This document shows positions 32,746 through 43,901 of a stretch of DNA of 64,000 nucleotides, in pieces. The position numbers were made by a program, and so were the translations under genes. Source of the stretch: Hygrophila difformis (Eukaryota > Streptophyta > Magnoliopsida > Lamiales > Acanthaceae). Numbering within the stretch: the stretch's first letter is position 1; every line of letters begins with the position of its first letter. The stretch is from positions 43,009,800-43,073,799 of the forward strand of contig JAOANR010000009.1 of assembly GCA_030278955.1 (NCBI GenBank). Direction: 5' to 3'. The notes beneath the pieces are model-generated. The model did not search any database. It saw only the letters and a program-made list of their open reading frames with translations, and was not told where the DNA came from.

Positions 32746-34629
32746 AAAGATAATGATAGTATGAAGATCGGCTCAGCCTAGTGAATGGGATTTTTCGAAA
32801 GTTCGTATTTCAAAGTTATCAAATGATCGATATCGCGTTTCCATAGTTCGAGTTTTCTCAAGTTCGAAAAATCCTATTCGAGGCAGTTTACGCCTTTCTT
32901 AATTTAAAATTCGTTCCTTCTCCAAAAATTCTGAAATTTTTACAGTAATTCAAAAACACACACACGAACAACTTTCATGTTTTAAGTTTTTGGAAATAAG
33001 GTTCCGAAGTGAGTTGAAATTTGAGTTTATTGCAAAGAATAATTTATGTCTCAAAAACCGTTTTCGTCACAGGTTCGTGCAACGCCGATTAAAAATTCAT
33101 TTCAAAACCAATCGATGTGAAATTTTTACAGTAACTACACGACACATTAAGGAACAACTTTCATGTTTTAGGTTTTTGGAAATAATGAATTCTTGGTACT
33201 CAAAAATCGAGTGCAACTCACTGCATACTCATGGCCCTTAAAACGAATTCAAAACAGTTCTAAAATCTTGGCCGTTTGACATACCAAATGAACACCAAAA
33301 TCCGTGAAATTTTATAGGCATAATCTAGACACAATTATCTACAACTTTTGTTTAGGAATGCAAAGTTAAATCATTCGAAAAATGGGTGAAAAACATGCAT
33401 CAAGTTGAATGAAGGAATCTGTCACAGATTTAAATCGTTCGGTTCGATACAGAAAGTTCATGGCGAAAATTGGGATAGCAAAACTTAATGTCAACGGCTG
33501 AAATTTGGACACAAGATAGATAAAGGTGTTAGGAACAACTTTTATGTTGAAAAGTTTTCGGTTTGAATTCCCGAAGGTCGAGTTTTTGGCGAGTCTTTAA
33601 AATTGGACGAAAATAGGGTTTTTGAAAACCGATTTTTGTTACAAGCCTATATCTCGAGATTTAAACAACAAACAACCACGAAAATTTGTGAGTAAGGTTT
33701 TAACTTACTTAGAATGATGATAGGGTCGCTGGATTGGGTTTCCGGACGTCCTAGGGTCACGACGAACGGCCAACTTCTCCGATCGCTTTTTGTTCGTTTT
33801 CCGACGTGAAATCGTAGTAAGGAATTAGTGTTAGAATTCGAGTTTCGGAGACTCATGGACTGATGAAACGCTATATTAAGACTTACCAAGGTTCTATGAA
33901 GCCGTGGCTCAGTCCCGTTCACCTCGTCGTCGCCGGAATGTTCGCCGGAAAGCTTCGTCGGGAGAGTTTGGCTTGGAGAGGGAGTTTGTAAGTATGGTGG
34001 GGATGGGTTTCTGTGGGATTAGGGCCTTTGAGGCTCCCCAGCCGCCCCTAAGCCTTCCTTAAGGCTGGAATTTGGTTTCCCTCGAAGGGAATTGAAATTT
34101 AGGCAAGAAAATCACCCTCGAATGGAAAGATTACACCTTCAGCCCCTCTGGCGCGGAGGTGGCGCGCACCCACCCCTATGGTCGCGCGGGGCACGCGTGC
34201 CAGGCCTGGCGTCGCGACGCCCTTGGCCGCGCGGTGGCCGCGCGGCGGCGCGCGGACAGCGCGGGCCGGCCGGACCGGCCGGTTCGGCGATCCGCGTGTT
34301 CCGTCGGGTCTTCCCTCGCTTTCCCCTATCGGTTTTCTACGTGTTAGCTCGATTCCCTGGGTCGTCTTCGTTGCGGAATCTTCTCCTTAATCTTGTTACG
34401 AGTCCGGCTTATCGCTCGCAACATTTCCGGGTCCTACTTAGCCTAGTCTAAATTGGTTCCAACATCTCCTATCGTCCTTGTGATCTAATTCGTGATGTAT
34501 TTTGTGATTTATTTCGTGACTGAACTTAGAAATTAGTTCTAAGCTGCCTACGTACCCTGTGAATGGATCAAGTCATGACGTAGTTCAAAACAATTTGAAT
34601 TTGTTTTTTTTCCCGGGTGTTACATTGTC

Positions 34630-36168
34630 AGTCGTGCCAGAGGAGGTCTTGGACTTCGTAGAGCAGCTGACTTCAATGAGGCACTGCTCATGAAGTTTTA
34701 TTGGGGTCTTTTGCATAGGAACACTTTGTGGGTGCAGATTATGAAAGCTAGATTTGGTTGGAATAAGCATAAATTCAGTCACGGGTCTCAAACTCTTTCC
34801 TATAGTGCTAAAGATCTTCTATCTATTTGGCCTAAATTTCAACCGCATATTGGGTGGAGGATTGGTAACGGTAAGTCTATTCTTTTTTGGTTAGACAAAT
34901 GGCTTAACTCCAATATGGTTTTGCAGGACTTTGCATCTTGTGAGCTAGCCCCTGATGAACTGGGTAAAACGGTGGCAGACTACTCATCGGATTACCAATG
35001 GAATCTAATAGACCTCACTGGTTTATTACCTCCGGACATTATTCAGCTTATTGCAAACTCTACCCCACCATTCAGACCCAATTTGGAGGACTTACCTTTC
35101 TGGAGACATAGCCCCAATGGCAAATTCTCTGTTAGAAGCGCAGCTGCTGCATTGGAGTTGGCACGCAATCCTCCTGTAGAAGACAAATCCTGGAACATCG
35201 TCTGGCGTTGGCCTGCATCTCAACGGGTCCGGACCTTCCTTTGGCTGGCCATTCATGATCGAGTCCTTACAGCTGTGACAAAATTCAGAAGAGGCCTGAT
35301 CAATAATACCAAATGCTGGAAGTGTGGGGGAGAAGAATCATTAATTCATGCGCTACGGGACTGCCATGATTCTACCTTGGTTTGGTTGAATTCCAGTATT
35401 CAGTTACATGATCAGTTCTGGGTTCTTCCAACCAAGGATTGGATTTTGTCCATGATCTGCACTCAATCGGAAGAAGTTGATTCTTCATTCTTTGGATACT
35501 GTTGTTGGATGATCTGGAAGAATCGGTGTAATGAAGTACACGGCAATGACGCTATTACTTGGGATAAACTCCACTGGTACGCATCGAGAACTTCCATCGA
35601 ACACCTTGCGGGCAGGAGGGAGTTGAACAAGCTTGGTGCGAAGAACTGGTGCAATCGCAGAGTTAAATGGACCAGACCCCCTAGTGGCTGGGTTAAAGCT
35701 AATAGTGATGCTAGCATCTCTTCTAATTCTTGTAAAGCTGGGGGTTTACTCAGGGATTCGAATGGAGTTTGGATTGGAGGGATTGTCGCTCATGGGGAGA
35801 TCATGCCTGTTGTGTTTGCGGAGGCCTGGGGTATAGTGCTCTGTCTTCAACTTGCTTGGGATTTGGGGGTTTCTAATCTCATTTTGGAAGCAGACAATAA
35901 GGAAATAATTGATTTGTTGCTTTCTGGGGATTTTGCTGAAGGTCCTCACATCAGGGTTATTGCACAGCTTAAGGAGATGCTTAGTTGGAATTGGCATCTT
36001 AAATTCATGCACATTCCTAGAGTTTGTAATATGTCTGCTGACTCTTTGCTTAGACATAGTACTTCTATTTTTGGGGTGGAGAGATTAGGTAGACCTCCGG
36101 ATTCTATTTTGGAGTCTTTAGCAAATCACATTGCTGGTTCTTGTAACACTCTTCAATCTTTTGAATAA
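34630..36168 (+). CDS. LINE ORF2, 3' part (zinc-binding and RNase H domains)
   Basis: It resumes in frame after the second TTGTC duplication (34625-34629) and adds 513 codons including the stop at 36166-36168. An ATG at 34690 is internal and not a start. After the end of the reverse-transcriptase region comes the plant zf-RVT module (about 35190-35400; CWKCGGEESLIHALRDC), then an RNase H-like domain of RVT_3 type (about 35690-36060; NSDAS, LILEADNKEI, NMSADSL). The joined ORF2 is 1,359 residues. The 3' UTR is very short (36169-36195) and runs straight into the poly-A tail. Confidence 0.92.
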   Translation, partial: SRARGGLGLRRAADFNEALLMKFYWGLLHRNTLWVQIMKARFGWNKHKFSHGSQTLSYSAKDLLSIWPKFQPHIGWRIGNGKSILFWLDKWLNSNMVLQDFASCELAPDELGKTVADYSSDYQWNLIDLTGLLPPDIIQLIANSTPPFRPNLEDLPFWRHSPNGKFSVRSAAAALELARNPPVEDKSWNIVWRWPASQRVRTFLWLAIHDRVLTAVTKFRRGLINNTKCWKCGGEESLIHALRDCHDSTLVWLNSSIQLHDQFWVLPTKDWILSMICTQSEEVDSSFFGYCCWMIWKNRCNEVHGNDAITWDKLHWYASRTSIEHLAGRRELNKLGAKNWCNRRVKWTRPPSGWVKANSDASISSNSCKAGGLLRDSNGVWIGGIVAHGEIMPVVFAEAWGIVLCLQLAWDLGVSNLILEADNKEIIDLLLSGDFAEGPHIRVIAQLKEMLSWNWHLKFMHIPRVCNMSADSLLRHSTSIFGVERLGRPPDSILESLANHIAGSCNTLQSFE

Positions 36169-36221
36169 GAATGGCTATGGCCCTCCTTTTCTCCGAAAAA
36201 AAAAGACTAGAAATTGAAAAG

Positions 36222-36799
36222 CTAAAAAAAAAAAAAATGGGAGTCTTTATTTCATCGCCTTTTATACACACATAATATTACATGCCATGTAACGTGTATT
36301 ATGGTAACAACTTTCATGGGCATACATACATCGAGTGCTCAATACATACTTCGTAATAATCAGAACATTGTTTATGAATCCAATGGGTATGCAGGCATAG
36401 TGGCATACATTTATTTCTTTTTTTTTTTGGGTGAAATTCAGCCTTTATTTGCAATATCAAACCAAACATCATACAATGTGAAGCAATTCTCTGTGTTCAT
36501 AACTAGCCAGCCTCTTCACTTTCCCCGGCATAGTGGCATACATAATAGAGTTATTTGTATTTTATTTATTTAGATAAACAAATTGAGTTGACAATATACA
36601 ATTCATGATCATAATTAAATGATTAAACTAACATTATTTAAATACTACACAGGTTAAGATTATATTTGAGAGAAAATGCTAGTATTTAGTGTTTAACTTT
36701 TAAAATACTTACTAAAATAGTTTAAAAATCTATAAATAATAAACAGATTGTTTTCAGCAACCGCTAAATTTTAAAATCTAAATTCTAAACTATATACGC
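36222..36799. other. intergenic between LINE and copia element
   Basis: AT-rich flank with a second A-run at 36225-36237. The only defined feature is the retroposed scrap at 36411-36526. No gene is seen. Confidence 0.5.
36411..36526 (-). mobile_element. 5'-truncated retroposed fragment (116 bp)
   Basis: The direct repeat GGCATAGTGGCATACAT occurs at 36394-36410 and 36527-36543. On the minus strand the insert carries AATAAA about 17 bases before a poly-A run (36418-36429 on the plus strand appears as T). A 17-bp duplication, polyadenylation signal and A-tail indicate L1-type retroposition of a 3' fragment. Its sequence does not match the 3' end of the LINE at 36169-36195, so the source is another LINE or a transcript. 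Confidence 0.8.
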
Positions 36800-37701
36800 T
36801 GTTGGGAACCAGTTTTGAGCAAATATGTTCACAACCAATATCTGGACTACTTTGTTGGACTAACCATTCCAATATTCGACAAACTATTTCAAGAAGGAGA
36901 AGCTGACGAATCTGCACGAGATCATCTCCCAACCTTGCCCGGATCGTGTTCAAAGAGTATGGAAACTAAGATCTTCTATTTCGGGCAACTCCATTCTAGG
37001 GAAGGAAGAATTATGGCAATGATATCTTAGCTTAAAATTGAGGTTGTGTCTCACTTCAAATCGGAGGGCCAAGGAATGAATAGAGACGACTTCACAGACC
37101 ATTCTCTTGACGTTAACTTGCACATTCATTCCGAAGTGAGAAAAAACACCCCTTCCCGTGTTCGTGAATATACTATCTTGAAGGGAGATATTCGATCAAC
37201 ACTGCCTTGGGTGAATTGATCGAGATTGTGCTACAGTGATCTTGATTGAAGTCGACGAATTCAGTCAAGTCTTCCGAGGAGTTTTCAACACACGAGCTTA
37301 ATAGAATTTATTCTTGAAGGAGGGTTTGCCAATAGGTTTCGGCCAAGGGTAACTTGAAGGGAGAGCCTTCAAGGAATTGGAGAAAGGTCGGGGAGATCTT
37401 CACCAAAACAAGGAAGTATCTTGGTCCTACAATTCAACCGCTTGGAGATTGGAGTTGGGCAAACTGAATCACTATTGTTTTGATTGTGGATCGAGTTAAA
37501 CAAGTAGTGAACCTCCTAGATTGGTATCCCCCAGATGTAGGCTTGTGCCGAACTGGGTCAACAAATCTTTGAGTTCGTTTACTTTCAGTTTATTTATATT
37601 CTACTGCTTATTACTATAAAACTGATTAACGTGTCCACGAAAGGTGTTTGAACTAGTTTACATGACTAAGTGTACTGGTTACCCTCGAAACGGACCTAAC
37701 A
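36800..37701 (+). repeat. 5' LTR of the copia element (about 902 bp)
   Basis: It begins TGTTGGG and ends CCTAACA (imperfect inverted termini) two bases before the primer-binding site. No 3' LTR exists in the window, so divergence and target duplication cannot be checked. Confidence 0.75.
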
Positions 37702-37703
37702 AT

Positions 37704-37716
37704 TGGTATCAGAGCC
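37704..37716 (+). other. primer-binding site of the copia element (iMet)
   Basis: TGGTATCAGAGCC, two bases after the LTR end. A TTG-initiated frame from 37703 runs through it and is not a start. Confidence 0.92.
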
Positions 37717-37747
37717 ACACGCTCGTCGACGAGATCCTGTCAAACAG

Positions 37748-38918
37748 ATGGATAACCAAGGTGGTTCAGTAACCAGATCCCCATTGCTCGATGGATCAAA
37801 CTATGCCTACTGGAAAGATCAAATGGAAGCATTTCTCATTGCGCTAGATGAAGGAGCATGGGATGCAGTAGAAACTCAATATCACCCTCCAGTTGTTGAA
37901 AAAGATGGTGTGAAAACCCCAAAGCCAAGAAGCGAATGGACTGCAACTGAGAGGCTTGCTGCATAAAAAAACTCCAAAGCGCTGAATGCTATTCACAATG
38001 CCCTTACAAAGGATCAATATCGTCTTATTGCAGGTTGTAAGATCGCATATGATGTTTGGACTACATTAGCCCATACCTATGAGGGTATGGCACCGGTAAA
38101 GAAATCTAGAACTATAACTCTTGATGCTCAATTTCATAGAATTACCATGGATGATAATGAATCTGTCGGCCAATATATTGGTCGCATACGTGATCTAACC
38201 AACCAAGCTCTTCAGCTTGGCAAAGAGTATTCTCAATAGGATATTGTAGGTAAAATCATTGGGACGCTTCCGGAAAGATTCAATGCAAAAGTGGCAGCAC
38301 TTGAATTGTATAAAGACTTTGACAAACTACAGGTCGATGAGTTGATGGGGATCCTACAATCTTGGGAAATGGATCACTGTCCTAGGGGTAAAAGCAAACC
38401 AATGGCTTTCAAATCTGTGACCAAGGACATGAATGACACATCCATGGAAGACCTTGGAGACTACAGTGATGAGGAAGAACTCGCTATGCTGTCCAAAAGG
38501 CTAAACCAAATCCTGAAGAATCGGAGAACCAAGTTCAATTCATCCATGAAAAAGGATGTCGGGACATCAAGCTCCAAGCCTACATCTAAAAAACTCCAAG
38601 TCATTTGACAAAAATAGATCTAAACAATCTAGATCTGAGGATGACAAAGATATCATTTGCTTTGAGTGTGGAGGAAGAGGTCATATCAAAAAGGATTGTG
38701 CCAATCTTCGTCCAAAAGAGCCAAACAAATCATATCAAGCAACATTCAGTGACTCCGAGGATGAAAAGGAAACCAGTGATAATGATCCAGACTATGGAGT
38801 AGCATTCGTCGGAACATGGGATTCGGACAGTGATGATGAACAGGACTCATGTATATCTACCAACTCTATCAATACGTTTCCTCTAATATGGTGCATTCTT
38901 TGTCAACAGGGAACATGA
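37748..38918 (+). pseudogene. gag: copia gag, broken
   Basis: The likely start is the ATG at 37748. The product is a copia-type gag (UBN2 family): N-terminal LLDGSNYAYWKDQM, then SVGQYIGRIRDL. In-frame stops occur at 37964-37966 (TAA) and 38237-38239 (TAG). The frame shifts near 38590-38610, after which the zinc knuckle CFECGGRGHIKKDC (about 38658-38700) and an acidic tail are read to 38918. A further frame change follows before the pol part. Not functional. Confidence 0.88.
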
Positions 38919-41900
38919 AGAAAGCATTAGCAAACTCAACGATCTCTATGAAGAAACATTCGAGAAATTGGAAATATCCATGGCTGAGTCAATAGAGCTT
39001 CAAGTCGAGAACGGGAGTTTGAAGAAGCATATCAAGAATCTAGAAATCATGAATCAAGAACTTGAAGAGAAGCTAAAGCCACTGTCTGAACAGGTTGATG
39101 AACTACTTGAGAAGAATGCAGAACTTCAGAAAGATAATGATGATCTTGAAGTAGAGAAGAATGACTACAGATTGTGGTATGCTAGTATGCATGGTAAAAG
39201 AGATGCTCTTCTTACAGAACTTACAGAAGTGCAAGAGAAACTAGCCAAAGCCGAAGGGACTCTTGCAGCATTAAACAAAGGGAAAGCCAAACTGGACGAT
39301 GTCATAGCCATGGGGAGATCAAGCGGCAACAAACAAGGCTTAGGTTATCAAGCATCCACCTCAAGAAGGGAGAATAAAAGCAAATTTGTATCCGGAGGAA
39401 TGCTAGGTGACCACCAAACTACCAAGAAGCCCTATCACCATGCAAGGAGGAACAAATGGACAAGAAGACCACCTCCTCCCATTCCTCTCATATGTGATTA
39501 TTGCAAACTTGAAGGTCACAAAACTAAGAATTGTGAAATCATAATTAAGGACCTACAAGAAGGGAGACCCATTGTCTGGCCAAATGACAAGATTAAGATG
39601 AAGCTTATCTCCATCAAACGTGAATGGGTTCCCAAAGTTCAAAATAGATGCCATGTGGCCTTCTTATCTCACAAGAAGAACACTAAGGACACAATATGGT
39701 ATTTTGACAGTGGGTGCTCAAAGCACATGACTGGAGAAAGGAATCTGCTCAAACACTACAAAGAAATCGACGGAGGATTTGTAGTATTTGGAGATGGCAA
39801 AGAGGCTGCACTAGTCGGACAAGGGATCATTGAAAACAGTGGCTCACGAGAATTATCTCCAGTGTTCTTTGTTGATGGACTTCAAGCAAACTTGATCAGC
39901 ATCAGTCAACTGTGTGATGAGGATCTAATGGTGCAGTTCACCAAGAAAGATTGCCAAGTGTTCAACCTGAATCAAGAATGCATTATGAGAGGTTTGCGCT
40001 CTAAAAATAATTATTATCAACTTGTTCAAACTTGCAATTTTGGTTCAGTTGCAGGAGAAAACCACATCATGCTATGGCATGAAAAGCTTGGGCATCTAAA
40101 TTTTAAAGACTTGATCAGACTTAGCAGAACAGAAGTTGTCAACGGTCTTCCTCACTCCAGAAACTCTAACATTGAGTTCTGTGATGAATGTGCCAAGAAC
40201 AAGCAGCACAGGAGTTCACACAAGCTGTCTGAACACCTCGGATCAACAAAATGTCTTGACCTACTACACATGGATCTTATTGGTCTCACTGAGGTTGAAA
40301 GCTTGGGAGGTAAAAAATATATTTTTGTGTGCATTGACGATTATTCTAGATATACTTGGGTAGACTTTCTCAGGGGAAAAGGTGATGCTTTCAAAGCCTT
40401 CGAAAAATTATGTAATTCTCTCATGACCGAAAGAGACACCAAGGTAAAGCGGATTCGAAGTGATCATGGACGGGAATTTGAAAACCAGTCCTTTGAAGAG
40501 TATTGTACAGCTCACGGAATCAAGCATGAATACTCTGCACCAAAGACCCCCCAACAAAATGGAGTGGTGAAAAGAAGAAATCGCGCCTTGCAAGAGATGT
40601 GAAGGGTGAGGCTCAACTCCAAAAATATTGCTGAGTACTTGTGGGCTGAAGCAATCAACACCGCATGCTACACCATAAATCGTGTCTACTTGAGACCTGA
40701 CTCCCTCATGACTCCATATGAGATATGGAACGGTAAAAAGACATCAATTACTTATTTTCATATTTTTGGCAGCAAATGTTTTGTCTTAAATGACAGAGAA
40801 CACGTGGGAAAATTTCAAGAAAAAAAGCCATGAAGGAATATTCATGGGATACTCTAACACAAGCAGAGCATACAGAATATATATACCCAAGATCAGGAAA
40901 GTTCTCGAATCCACAAATGTTGCCATAGAAGATGTTCCATGCAAAGATTCTGCTCAACTCCAGGAAGATGAAGATCCATCAGTATCACCTAGTAGTCAGA
41001 ATTCAGGACAGATCAATGCAGAACGGATCACTACTGGAGACGAGTCCACCGAAGCAGTCCAAACACCCAGTCTGGACACCTTGTCACATGACTCTGAGCC
41101 TCAGAAAGACCTCAATAGACAAACATCATGATCCTGAAGATGTAATTGGTGATGTCAATGAAAAGAGGAAAACCAGGGGGAAGAAGATCGATTTCAAAGA
41201 ACTAGCTGGTTTGCACTGCTACACATCCAAGATCGAACCATCCAAAGTGGAAGAAGCTCTCCAGGACGAACATTGGATAAACACCATGCAAGATGAGCTA
41301 CTGCAGTTCAAGAGAAATGAGGTGTGGACACTTGTTGAAAGACCACGAGATACAAATGTAATTGGTACCGAGTGGATCTTCCGCAACAAGAGTGATGAAA
41401 AAGGGAATATCACAAGGAACAAGGCTCGCCTAGTTGCTCAAGGATACACTCAAATTGAAGGAGTGGACTTCAGTGAAACATTTGCTCCCGTGGCCAGACT
41501 TGAAGCGGTTCGACTTTTGCTATCCATTGCATGTTCCTTAGGATTCAAGCTTTATCAAATGGATGTCAAAAGTGCATTCCTAAATGGATGGCTCAAGGAG
41601 GAAGTATATGTGGAACATCCCAAAGGATTCGAGGATCCTCATCATCCACATCATGTCTACAAGCTCAACAAAGCAGATACGGGTTAAAACAAGCTCCTAG
41701 GGCCTGGTACGAGAGGCTCTCGAAATACTTGATCGAGCACGGATTCGAAAGAGGAAGTCTTGACAAGACCTATTCATCAAAAGAGAAAGCAAAGGAATCC
41801 TAATCACTCAAGTCTATGTAGACGATATAGTCTTTGGATCAACACATCATGTGCTCAAGGACCACTTCATCGAAATAATGGGTAAGGAGTTCGAAATGAG

Positions 41901-42758
41901 CATGGTTGGGGAACTAACTTATTTTTTTGGCTTGCAGGTAGCACAAGAGAAAGATGGCATATTTCTCAGCCAAACCAAGTATGCTCGGAACATTGTGAAG
42001 AAGTTTGGCATGGAGTCCAGCAAACCAGCCTGAACTCCTATAGGGACTAATGACAAATTGAGCAAAGATCCCAGTGGTCAAAGTGTGGATCAAAAACTCT
42101 ATCGAAGCATTATTGGAAGCCTACTATACTTAGTTGCAAGTCGACTAGACATAAGCTACGCAGTTGGTGTATGTGCTCGCTATCAAGTCGATCCCAAGGA
42201 ATCTCACTTGAAAGCTGCCAAAAGAGTGATCAAATACGTTTCAGGAACAAGTGATCTTGGTATATGGTACTCTAATGAATCTAAGCTTTCATTACTTGGC
42301 TATAGTGATGCAGATTGGGCAGGTGTCGCGGATGATAGAAAAAGCACAACCGGAGGATGCTTCTATATTGGAACCAATCTAGTCAGTTAGTATAGCAAGA
42401 AACAAAGCTCCATCTCACTCTCAACTGCCGAAGCGGAATACATTGCAGCTGGAAGTTCTTGTGCACAATTGCTATGGATGAAACAAATGATGCTAGACTA
42501 TGAATTGATCAAGAAATCCTCACCATTCTATGTGATAACATGAGTGCAATCAACATCTCGAAAAATCCAGTCCAACATGGGAGAACCAAACATATTGAGC
42601 TTCGACATCACTTCATTAGAGAACTTGTTGAAGAAGGAATTGTGTCCATACAACATGTCGGGACTACTGAGCAACATGCGGATATTTTCACCAAGGCATT
42701 AGACCGTGAAAGATTTGAAAAATTAAGAAGGGATCTCGGCCTATGCACGATCATCTAA
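38919..42758 (+). pseudogene. pol: copia pol, broken
   Basis: From 38968 a long coiled coil (about 38970-39300) leads to a second CCHC (CDYCKLEGHKTKNC, about 39495-39535), protease with DSG (GAC at 39706), the GAG-pre-integrase segment and integrase, stopped by TGA at 40600-40602. The frame breaks in an A-run near 40820. Reverse transcriptase follows ([29 protein letters not shown] near 41812-41838) with breaks near 41680 and 41800 and a stop at 42031-42033. RNase H (YSDADWAGV, TAEAEYIA) has a stop at 42388-42390 and another break near 42540, ending at 42758. At least seven lesions; inactive for some time. Confidence 0.92.
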
Positions 42759-43195
42759 AATCTCGCAAAATATCGAATAAGATTTATTTTATGCACCTTC
42801 CTTATTTTATATATATATATGTATCTCATTATTTTGTTAACAAAATTATGGTTAATATCTTTGCTTAAGAAACTATCTTGCTATGTTAGGAAAGCAATCC
42901 ACACTATTTCAAAATTCAAATTTGTGATGTGACACTCGGACTAGACAAGGGAAGAGGCGGGAACGGTTATCCACACACAACCCTTCAAAAACGCGATCAT
43001 GGCAATTTTTGGAAAACGTGATTCTCTTTCCAAAATTGAAATTAAGGGAAGTTTCCTCCCATAACTGATCTTCCAAACAACAATTCGATCTACCGCATCT
43101 ATTTCTTCCTCTAATTCTCTCGGCATTTACTCATAATTCCTCTTAGTCTCTTGCACACCCTTACTCTTCGTCTACTTCTTCCCAGGGACGCAACA
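42759..43195 (+). other. copia spacer between RNase H and accessory ORF
   Basis: AT-rich in its first half, with a TATATATATA stretch at about 42812. No gene is seen. A subgenomic promoter or splice site could lie here, but nothing decisive is visible. Confidence 0.45.
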
Positions 43196-43896
43196 ATGGT
43201 GAGAACTCGTGGAAGCCAAAGCTCTAAATCACAAGATCCTACCCCTGCTTCATCCATGGGAAGAAAGAAAGTGATTTCCCCGGAGGAATCCAGTGCAAAG
43301 GGTCGGGCAAAAGCTGTTCAACAAGGATTGTCGAACAAACCATATCTGAAACACCCTCTCTTGTACATGTTCCATTCCCTTCCTCATCTCCATCCACTGC
43401 CGGAGGAAACGGGGCACCACCATTGCTGTTTAAGACCCCCTTGATATTCGTGCCGAAGTAGCCGGAGCCAACACCATGAAACAAAAAGAAGCTGGAGCTC
43501 AAAAGGTGAAAGAAAAAGCTGTCTCTACCCCCAAACCACGAGAGAAAGCCGTAGCAAAGAAGAACGCCTCAATCAGCGAACGCGTCCAGGCAGACCTTAC
43601 CAAGGCACTGGAACCACTGGACACTATTCTGGCAAGCATCCCCTCTATGGGATCTGGCAAGGTGACTGAAGCAGTCGTGCCTTCTAAAGTTGCGGACCTT
43701 GCTCCAAAAGATGCACAAAAGGTGTCCACCGCAAAGCCCAAGAAGAAAACTCCAGCAAAGAATACTGTCGTGCAAACAAGTGTTGTGTCTGAACCTGCTC
43801 CCATCACCACAACCTTGGAAAGTCCCAAAGAACAACTGCAAATCACTGCTATAGTGACTCACACCAGTCCACCAAGGCAACGGAACCACTGACTGA
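43196..43896 (+). pseudogene. copia 3' accessory ORF, left part, broken
   Basis: Starts at the ATG at 43196 (MVRTRGSQSSKSQD), a serine/lysine-rich low-complexity protein. The frame shifts near 43325-43345, passes a stop, and is picked up at 43476 (lysine/alanine-rich, EKAVSTPKPREKAVAKKN). It shifts again before 43892, and the reading frame that continues is cut by the D insertion. Position after RNase H matches the extra ORF of SIRE/Maximus copia elements. No membrane segment or defined domain is seen, so I do not call it env. Confidence 0.6.
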
Positions 43897-43901
43897 ACAA
43901 C

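Larger units (their letters stand above)
24456..34624 (-). mobile_element. element C: chromovirus (Tekay-like) with pol but no canonical gag
   Basis: LTRs of equal length (2,759 bp) at 24456-27214 and 31866-34624; perfect duplication TTGTC (24451-24455, 34625-34629) inside LINE ORF2. Minus orientation: iMet primer-binding site at 31851-31862 and polypurine tract at 27215-27230. Internal region 4.65 kb: a 175-codon ORF, about 350 bp of spacer, then an uninterrupted protease-RT-RNase H-integrase-chromodomain ORF. I noticed about thirteen differences between the LTRs by eye (for example near 24769/32159 and 26139-26220/33549-33656), so the insertion is recent but not brand new. Confidence 0.94.
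31866..34624 (-). repeat. element C, right LTR (5' LTR in element orientation)
   Basis: Same length and modules as the left LTR, with scattered substitutions. It ends GGGTGTTACA next to TTGTC. Confidence 0.94.
9599..36205 (+). mobile_element. full-length L1-type LINE, split by elements B and C
   Basis: The target duplication GACTAGAAATTGAAAA occurs at 9583-9598 and 36206-36221. The element runs from a short 5' leader through ORF1 and ORF2 to a poly-A tail at 36196-36205. Element B sits in ORF1 and C in ORF2, each with its own 5-bp duplication. Subtracting B, C and one duplication each leaves about 5,730 bp, a normal size for a plant L1. Both interrupted frames rejoin in frame (496 and 1,359 residues), so the LINE had open ORFs when B and C landed. 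The LINE is therefore older than both. Confidence 0.92.
36800..43896 (+). mobile_element. decayed Ty1/copia element (SIRE/Maximus-like), left part
   Basis: 5' LTR 36800-37701, iMet primer-binding site, broken gag and pol in copia order (protease, integrase, RT, RNase H), and a broken accessory ORF. The element is interrupted by D after 43901 and continues at 61567-61842, where it ends abruptly against element E without a 3' LTR. The long coiled coil and second CCHC before the protease, and an extra ORF after RNase H, fit the SIRE/Maximus lineage. Confidence 0.85.
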
